From Agelas oroides (lineage: Eukaryota; Porifera; Demospongiae; Agelasida; Agelasidae), in assembly GCA_949130485.1 (NCBI GenBank), contig OX422187.1:10132205-10196204 (forward strand): a stretch of 64,000 nucleotides of DNA. The letters run 5' to 3'. The notes beneath the pieces were generated by a model. It made no database searches and was not told the origin of the DNA. It saw only the letters and a list, made by a program, of their open reading frames with translations. Positions within the stretch are counted from its first letter, which is position 1, and every line of letters starts with the position of its first letter. The translations under genes and the position numbers were made by a program. Positions 59,101 to 64,000 of this stretch are shown piece by piece.

Positions 59101-62100
59101 TGTGCATTCTCTTATGCTCAGGAGGTAAGTTACTTTTATCTGCTTCATAACATTGAGCATTCTGACAAGATGTAATATCAGTGACATGAACTTTGTTTTT
59201 CTCTTCCTCCACTTGATACTTTCGTGAATTTGTGCATTCTCTTATGCTCAGATGGTAAGTTACTTTTCACTGCTTCACAACATTGATCATTCTGACAAGA
59301 TGTACGATCAGTGACATGAACTTTGTTTTTCTCTTTCTCTACTTACTACTTCCGTGAACTTGTGCATTCTCTTATGCTCAGGAGGTAAGTTACTGTTATC
59401 TGCTTCACAACATTGAGCATTCTGACAAGATGTAATGTCAGTTACATTAACTTTGTTTTTCTCTTTCTCACTACCTTTGTGAACTTGTGCATTCTCTTAT
59501 GCTCAGTTGGTAAGTTACTTTTCACTGCTTCATAACATTGAGCATTCTGACAAGATGTACGATCAGTGACATTAGCTTTGTTTTTCTCTTCCTCCACTTG
59601 ATACTTTCGTGAACTTGTGCATTCTCTTATACTCAGCGTGTAAGTTACTTTTATCTGCTTCACAATATTGAGCATTCTGACAAGATGTAATATCAGTGAC
59701 ATGAACTTTGTTTTTCTCTTTCTTCACTTACTACTTTCGTGAACTTGTGCATTCGCTTATGCTCAGATGGTAAGTTACTTTTCACTGCTTCACAACATTG
59801 ATCATTCTGAGAAGATGTACGATCAATGACATGAACTTTGTTTTTCTCTTCCTCCACTTGATACTTTCGCGAACTTGTGCATTCTCTTATGCTCAGCATG
59901 TAAGTTACTGTTATCTGCTTCACAACATTGAGCATTCTGACAAGATGTAATGTCAGTGACATTAACTTTGTTTTTCTCTTTCTCACTACCTTCGTGAACT
60001 TGTGCATTCGCTTATGCTCAGTTGGTAAGTTACTTTCACTGCTTCATAACATTGAGCATTCTGACAAGATGTACGATCAGTGACATGAACTTTGTTTTTC
60101 ACTTTCTCCACTTGATACTTTCGTGAATTTGTGCATTCTCTTATGCTCAGGAGGTAAGTTACTTTTCACTGCTTCACAACATTGAGCATTCTGACAAGAT
60201 GTAATATCAGTGACATTAAATTTGTTTTTCTCTTCCTCCACTTGATACTTTCGTGAACTTGTGCATTCTCTTATACTCAGCGTGTAAGTTACTTTTATCT
60301 GCTTCACTGCAGTGAGCATTCTGACAAGATGTAATATCAGTGACATGAACTTTGTTTTTCTCTTTCCCTACTTACTACTTTCGTGAACTTGTGCATTCCC
60401 TTATGCCCAGATGGTAAGTTACTTTTATCTGCTTCACAACATTGAGCATTCTGACAAGATGTAATATCTGTGACATGAACTTTGTTTTGCTCTTCACTTA
60501 CTACTTTCGTGAACTTGTGCATTCGCTTATGGTCAGATGGTAAGTTACTTTTCATTGCTACATAACGTTTAGCATTCTGACAAGATGTACGATCAGTTAC
60601 ATTAACTTTGTTTTTCTCTTTTACTACTTACTACTTTCATGAACTTGTGCATTCTCTTATGCTCAGGAGGTAAGTTACTTTTCACTGCTTCACAACATTG
60701 AGCATTCTGACAAGATGTAATATCAGTGACATGAACTTTGTTTTTCTCTTTTACTACTTACTACTTTCGTGAACTTGTGCATTCTCTTATGCTCAGAAGG
60801 TAAGTTACTTTTCACTGCTTCACAACATTGATCATTCTGACAAGATGTACGATCAGTGACATGAACTTTGTTTTTCTCTTTCTCCACTTGCTACTTTTGT
60901 GAACTTGTGCGTTCATTTATACTTGTGCAACCTTATGCTCATTTTAATGGAAGCAGCGAAAACTAACAGCCTGAGTAAAAGGTTTCACAAGTTGAGAAAA
61001 TGGCAAGTGGAGAAAGAGGGATGTGCAACTGATCGTTAATGTCAACATTGTACATGTAACTTTTCATGATTTGTTAACTTCAATCTTAGATTACTGCATG
61101 TTTGAATCTTATTCAGCTGCATGGTACGATACTCTGGATTGTAGTGTTAAGTGACTCTATTAATTACAGCACCCAGTAAGGCAGAAAGTAGCTTGCCACA
61201 TACATGAGCAATCTTCCACAGAAAAGATCAGTGGTAGGTCAATTTTGTTTAAGTGAAATACAAAACAGTTCCTATATTGTTATACTGCGTATTAGTCAAC
61301 TTCTGCGCTTGCTTTTAGACTCCATACATGGAGTACAGGTGATCGGAGAAACAGATTTTGTCATTTCTACCAAAGAATGCTCCTTTGAATGGGTTGGATA
61401 TGGACTAAGACTCGGTATTTCCAAAGACAGTCTACCCACTGGCATGGAAGAGTGCAGAATAAACATCAAAGCAAGTTTGTCTGGACCATTTCTTCCGCCT
61501 GAGGACTCAGATCTCCTGAGTCCTGTCTTCTGGATCTCAGCACTCTGCAAGTTTGAGAAGTCAGTCACCCTAGAGATCCAACACTCTGCATCCAGAGATG
61601 AGGCATCTTTTGCCGACCTGAACTTTGTCTTCACCAAGTGTTCCCAGAAAACACTTCCTTACATATTCAAGCAGTTGGATGGAGGAAAGTTCCCTGCAGA
61701 CAGCTCCTATGGTAGCATCCAACTGACTCATTTCTCTGGGTTTGGAATCACTGGGAGAAAGAGAACTCCACGGACCTACTGTGCACAGATCTACTACGCC
61801 ATCAAAGATCCATCCGATTGGAGAGTTTACTTCATCATCACTAAAGATCTTGATGCACTGAAGACTGTATGTGGTGTGCATGCTTAATTATGCAATATTT
61901 CCTTGATACTTCATTTCACTGATACAACCAGTGTCTAAGTAATTATCTCAACTCCAATATTCTTCTTTATTACAGTGTGTCAAACAGGAGTATAGCCATT
62001 TTTCCAAATGCGAATCTAACTTTCTGGTCTGTTTCAAAAAAGAAAGCAGTGAAATTAGTCTTGATATTCCTGAAGGTGGGCAAGTGACAGAAGACGGCTG

Positions 62101-63798
62101 GCTGATACTACCTCACACTAATCCTACTGTGAGTGATACTGAACACTGCATGACAGTCAAAGCACAGATGATAGATGCATTCAACTACACTAGCCTAATA
62201 ATGAGTACACTTTGGTTTTGCTATAACAGTACCGTAGTGTCCCGCTAATACGCCCCCCCCCCCCCCCCTCTTTTCCGCCAAAGTTCCTGCACAGGGTAGT
62301 TTGACTCGTTATAACGCTCCCCGGTGAGCGTCTTCTGGAACATCAAAACTACACGTGCTTACTATACGTTGCAAGTGCGTTCAGTAAGACTATAGTAGTT
62401 GGTGAATCTTCTGTAAGTTTTGTGGCTTTTAGAAAAGCCGGTTAGATGTTCCAAGTTTTAAGCTGCTAGTTTAGCAAACAGGTTTATCAGTCTGTCAAGG
62501 TGTTTTTGTTTCCCTCTGAAGATGTTGGGTAGATGCTGGTATTATGAGACAGCTAAACTGAATGACTACTCATTAGTGTAATGTATTTTTTCAGTTCCAT
62601 CTAAAGGTTTGAAACATTTCTCCTGAGAATGTACCACTTATAAAATAAAATTCGTATTTTTCCTCCTAGGCAGTGGTTCTAAAAGTAAGAGCCTATGAAA
62701 ATCACTCTTGCATGTATTATGAGTCGACTGCTGGTATTATGAGTCACCTGGTGCGTTGTTGATTGAAACAATTTCAGTTGAAGTTCAAACTGTATCCTTG
62801 CATTTAATAACCTCTCTTTGTGCTGATAGTAATTTTTCTTCAATACAGCACCTTCCATTCTAACATGGTATTAATGTTAACATACACTGTTCAGGGTTCA
62901 TAGTTTGGGATCCCTAAAATCATCAAACCTTGAAAAATACTACAGAGTAAACACATTTAGATGGGAAAGTTGCTATATAATGGCACCCGTATGTACTCTA
63001 AATGGACATCGAGTTTGGAAATTTTTGGAGTAAAAGTTACATGTGAACCCATAATACCCTCTGACTCATAATACCTGCATCTACCCTACACGCACGGAAC
63101 CACGAGTCCTTTCCCATCAACTTCAGAACGTCTTCTGTCACCATTGACGATGCAAGTCATCTCGCTGCCACTCTTGTGCAAGAAATACCAGCAGACTCTG
63201 GAAATTTCCCGTGGTACATGACCGACAGTGTTGCCGTTCTTTACAGCGAAGTCGTCGTGAATGTTATTGACCTCGCGTTGAACTGGCAGCTCTTCTCCGA
63301 TGTAGGGAGACCACGCAGCTTTGTAAACGTGATGTCCGCGAACAGTACTCTCGATCCTGAAAGTCGTCGCCATAGTTAGTTGGAAGTGTCCTAATTGCGT
63401 ACATAGCACTTGCGTAAAATCTTTTTGGGGGGGGGGGGGGGGGGGGGGGCTTATAGTCGAGACTAATTGCATCCTCGAATATAAGCCCCCCCCCCCCCCC
63501 CCACTTTACGCGGGATGTAGTGTACAAAATGGGGGGGCGTATTAACGGGACACTACGGTATGTGTAGCTACAGAATTGTAAATCTTAACCTTTTTTTTTT
63601 ACCCTCACCAGATTTCCAAGAAGGATGTAGATAACTTTAAACGTGGCAAGTGCATTTCCAAGTGTGAGCTGATTGTGGTGTGGGATCCAAAGCAGAAGAA
63701 TCAGAAACCTGAGCGTCTGCTACACAAAGTCAACATTAAAGGAGCCAGCGAATCATGCAACTATTTCTACCTAAGTCTCAATCCAGCATTGGATGAAA
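30824..63798 (+). CDS. Death-ZU5-UPA-like signalling protein, at least 9 exons, 3' end beyond window
   Basis: Exons: 30824-30845, 31458-31493, 35772-35944, 36599-36707, 38044-38105, 61170-61233, 61319-61866, 61976-62128, 63612-63798 (GTATGT donor follows; gene continues). Phases agree at every junction, giving 451 codons so far. Residues about 20-113 are a Death domain (DLQDVIREVT, WQELGISLGINKSELETI, CLTMTLTLWL, FGRPTWRRLVETVE). Residues about 170-285 are a ZU5 domain (ECSFEWVGYGLRLGISKDSL, GSIQLTHFSGFGI). The following part (YCAQIYYAIKDPSDWRVYFI, then LIVVWDPK) looks like a UPA domain. Death-ZU5-UPA combinations occur in UNC5, PIDD and ankyrin-type proteins, where the Death domain recruits partners; here Death is N-terminal and no transmembrane segment is seen, suggesting a cytosolic adaptor. 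Exon 1 (donor GTCAGC) and tiny exon 2 are the least certain. Intron 5 is 23 kb and holds a satellite array; intron 8 holds a nested transposon. Confidence 0.8.
31881..32631. mobile_element. fold-back element with about 150-bp inverted arms, intron 2 of the Death-ZU5 gene
   Basis: The left arm at about 31881-32033 (CAAGACTTAAAAAAAACATT ... CTGCAGTTAGACAG) is repeated in inverse at about 32475-32631. Matches include GTAGGGATGGCATGCC and GGCAAAGCCCCATCC. The loop contains three small hairpins (32086-32255). No coding capacity. Confidence 0.88.
32086..32255. repeat. three tandem small hairpins (GCCTCATTCTCAGGCC type)
   Basis: Three units of TAGCCTC-x-TTCTCAGGCCACTTCCT...TGGCCTGGGAATGAGGCTA follow one another, each self-complementary. 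They belong to the same motif family as 22915, 29622 and 33055. Confidence 0.8.
33174..33272 (+). CDS. orphan first-exon candidate inside intron 2 of the Death-ZU5 gene
   Basis: An ATG opens 33 codons (MAFVDQGEFEAMKTLSGWEA, then VRCDEHPFRAKIK) that end exactly at AAG|GTGAGT, a good donor in phase 0. The composition looks coding, but I do not recognise it and found no matching downstream exon. Phase 0 does not fit the next Death-ZU5 exon (phase 1). It could be an alternative start joined to another phase-0 exon, a separate nested gene, or chance. Confidence 0.35.
33612..33750. repeat. imperfect long hairpin
   Basis: GGCTTCTTAATGGGTATGGC and TTGTACCATCCTCGGGTTAA on the left pair with the inverse on the right (TTAACCCTCGGATGGTACAA, GCCATACCCATTTAGAAGCC) around a GGGCTTCGCCCTCGG loop. 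Confidence 0.75.
33913..34505. mobile_element. TIR element (TACCATATATAGC... type), intron 2
   Basis: The left end TACCATATATAGCCGGAAAT and the inverse of the right end (TAACGTATACATAGCGGGAA) match with a few changes and continue to ...CTGG. The interior contains a 118-codon Cys-rich plus frame (34065-34421) and a 98-codon minus frame, neither recognised. Probably a MITE with TA-type target sites. Confidence 0.65.
35102..35135 (+). repeat. poly-C run
   Basis: About 32 uninterrupted C in intron 2. Similar runs occur at 13138, 14590, 62253 and 63487 (C) and 63427 (G). Their exact lengths are unreliable in assemblies. Confidence 0.9.
36708..38043. other. intron 4 of the Death-ZU5 gene
   Basis: Non-coding apart from the inverted-repeat element at 37440-37985. 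Short open frames (36798-36989, 37123-37362) have no domain. Confidence 0.5.
37440..37985. mobile_element. MITE with TACCGTATACACAGGTTAAT termini
   Basis: The left end TACCGTATACACAGGTTAAT followed by AAGCGCA is matched in inverse on the right (TGCGCTTATTAACCCGTGTA, TACGCTA). Several TTAAGCGCAT sub-repeats lie inside each end. The terminal TA suggests TA target duplication. It shares TACCGTA with the element at 62230-63560. Confidence 0.8.
38106..39299. other. left part of intron 5, before the satellite
   Basis: No gene or strong repeat identified. A CCCTGGGCACGAGGCTAC fragment near 38980 belongs to the hairpin family. Confidence 0.4.
39300..39725 (+). repeat. degenerate edge copies of the 130-bp satellite
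   Basis: About three decayed monomers. Blocks such as CTCCACTTGCTACTTTTGT, GGCTCAGAAGGTAACTTACT and AACTTGTGCATTCACTTGTA match the main array, with many changes. Divergence increases away from the array, as is usual at satellite borders. About 200 bases of unrelated sequence separate them from the main array. Confidence 0.75.
39927..60945 (+). repeat. 130-bp satellite array, about 160 monomers, inside intron 5 of the Death-ZU5 gene
   Basis: The period is 130 bases (GTGACATGAACTTTG at 40330, 40460, 40590 and so on), with a 125-base variant in which TCTACTTACTACTTTCG is replaced by TCACTACCTTCG. Each monomer has, in gene sense, a T/C tract (TTTGTTTTTCTCTTCCTCC), then TTGTGCATTCTCTTATGCTC-AG, three variable bases (GAG, TTG, ATG, CGT and so on), GTAAGTTACTTTT, and GCATTCTGACAAGATGTA. 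The three-base spacer class and the GTAAGT are conserved across almost all copies. Large blocks recur as higher-order duplications (offsets about 3495, 4130, 5300 and 6460 bases). Minus-strand open frames up to 183 codons are by-products of stop-poor monomers and show no known domain. The array begins about 1.8 kb after exon 5 and ends about 225 bases before exon 6. Confidence 0.97.
60946..61169. other. end of intron 5 with splice acceptor
   Basis: Unique sequence between the satellite and exon 6, ending in TTAATTACAG. Confidence 0.6.
62441..63376 (-). pseudogene. HIRAN-like domain ORF, interrupted by a nested MITE
   Basis: From an ATG at 63376 (minus) the frame reads MATTFRIESTVRGHHVYKAA, WSPYIGEELPVQREVNNIHD and NTVGHVPREISRVCWYFL, then runs to VVPCV and a TAG at 63088-63086. 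This pattern (a GHHVYK start, VQRE-x-x-N-x-x-D-x-x-AV, VGHVPRxIS) is that of HIRAN-like proteins common in cnidarian and sponge genomes; HIRAN domains bind DNA ends in helicases. The TAG is created by the inner element. Immediately beyond that element (62526 downward) the frame resumes with NIFRGKQKHLDRLINLFAKL and stops at about 62458. The nested insertion therefore broke an intact small gene. The ATG lies just after poly-G-coded prolines, so the start is reliable only from the methionine. Confidence 0.65.
62527..63086. mobile_element. nested MITE with GGGTAGATGCTGGTATTATG termini
   Basis: The left end GGGTAGATGCTGGTATTATG is matched in inverse at 63062-63086 (CATAATACCTGCATCTACCC). Extra copies of GGTATTATGAGTC occur inside, near 62710 and 62730. 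It interrupts the HIRAN-like frame. Confidence 0.78.
63426..63502. repeat. poly-G / poly-C hairpin within the HIRAN element
   Basis: About 23 G at 63427-63449 are followed by CTTATAGTCGAGAC and, after a loop, ATATAAG and about 16 C to 63502, so the runs can pair. Confidence 0.8.
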
Positions 63799-64000
63799 GT
63801 ATGTCCCCTCACTGACATGTAAGATAATGTACTGTACTCAGTACCCTTTTCACTGTTTCATAGCCGATTGTAGTAGGCACTCATACATTGCCCCCCCATG
63901 CAATCACATACATGCACACACACACACGCACAACACATCATGACCCACAATGCTATATAGTGCTTAGCATCCTATAGTACCTGTACACCTTGATTCAAAT
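63799..64000. other. start of intron 9 of the Death-ZU5 gene
   Basis: Begins GTATGT directly after exon 9. Contains a CACACA-rich stretch at about 63914-63937. No further exon before the window end. Confidence 0.6.

Larger units (their letters stand above)
62230..63560. mobile_element. TIR transposon-like element carrying a HIRAN-like ORF, intron 8
   Basis: The left end TACCGTAGTGTCCCGCTAAT followed by ACGCCCCC is matched in inverse at the right (GGGCGTATTAACGGGACACT, ACGGTA). Terminal TA suggests TA target duplication. Poly-C/poly-G runs lie just inside each end. On the minus strand it carries a small HIRAN-like protein gene, itself split by a second element at 62527-63086. No recognisable transposase is present, so mobilisation would need one elsewhere. 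Confidence 0.78.

Noticed and set aside
40326..60555. Dozens of minus-strand open frames in the satellite as a repetitive protein gene
   Set aside because: They begin and end wherever monomer substitutions fall, rotate frame with the 130-base period, lack any domain, signal or consistent start, and are fully explained by a stop-poor monomer.
39927..60945. CRISPR-like array
   Set aside because: Monomers are contiguous 130-bp tandem units with no unique spacers, in animal DNA with introns; it is a satellite.

Overview
This window is animal nuclear DNA. Genes are split by GT-AG introns, one unit is an animal-type Death/ZU5 signalling gene, and the intergenic and intronic DNA is packed with small inverted-repeat elements, an APE-type LINE and a satellite. 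A tyrosine-kinase-like kinase fused to kelch repeats, together with a Death-ZU5 protein, points to an early-branching invertebrate, most likely a sponge. That placement is inference from protein architecture and was not tested by a search.

Layout, left to right. 1-2.8 kb: the 3' part of a GDP-L-fucose synthase gene (one clear exon at 678-777) and a weak exon pair of uncertain identity. 4.26-6.29 kb: a nearly intronless kinase / coiled-coil / kelch gene. 7.1-8.5 kb: a two-exon DEP-domain gene followed by a broken piggyBac transposase tail. 9.8-10.4 kb: a divergent pyridoxamine-phosphate-oxidase-like gene with an apparent frameshift. 12.0-14.5 kb: a single-exon type II membrane protein with a glycosyltransferase-like Asp-Asp motif, plus a tandem copy disabled by two one-base deletions. 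16.15-16.82 kb (minus strand): a three-exon gene for a small secreted 12-cysteine protein with a TATA box. 18.29-29.11 kb: a 13-exon gene for a secreted DNase-I-superfamily (EEP) enzyme with an eight-residue repeat linker; its last intron holds a 5'-truncated LINE flanked by a 12-bp target duplication. 30.8 kb to beyond the right edge: a Death-ZU5-UPA-like gene of at least nine exons, open at the 3' end.

The most striking structure is about 21 kb (39.93-60.94 kb) of roughly 160 tandem 130-bp monomers lying entirely inside one 23-kb intron of the Death-ZU5 gene. In the gene's sense direction nearly every monomer carries an acceptor-like CTCAG, three bases, and then a near-consensus 5' splice site GTAAGT. 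This resembles an array of recursive splice points. The array also shows higher-order duplication and contains 125-bp monomer variants.

Spliced gene models were built by hand from splice signals, reading-frame phase and protein-family resemblance. No alignment, search or transcript evidence was available. The two long models keep phase across every junction, which is the main internal support for them.
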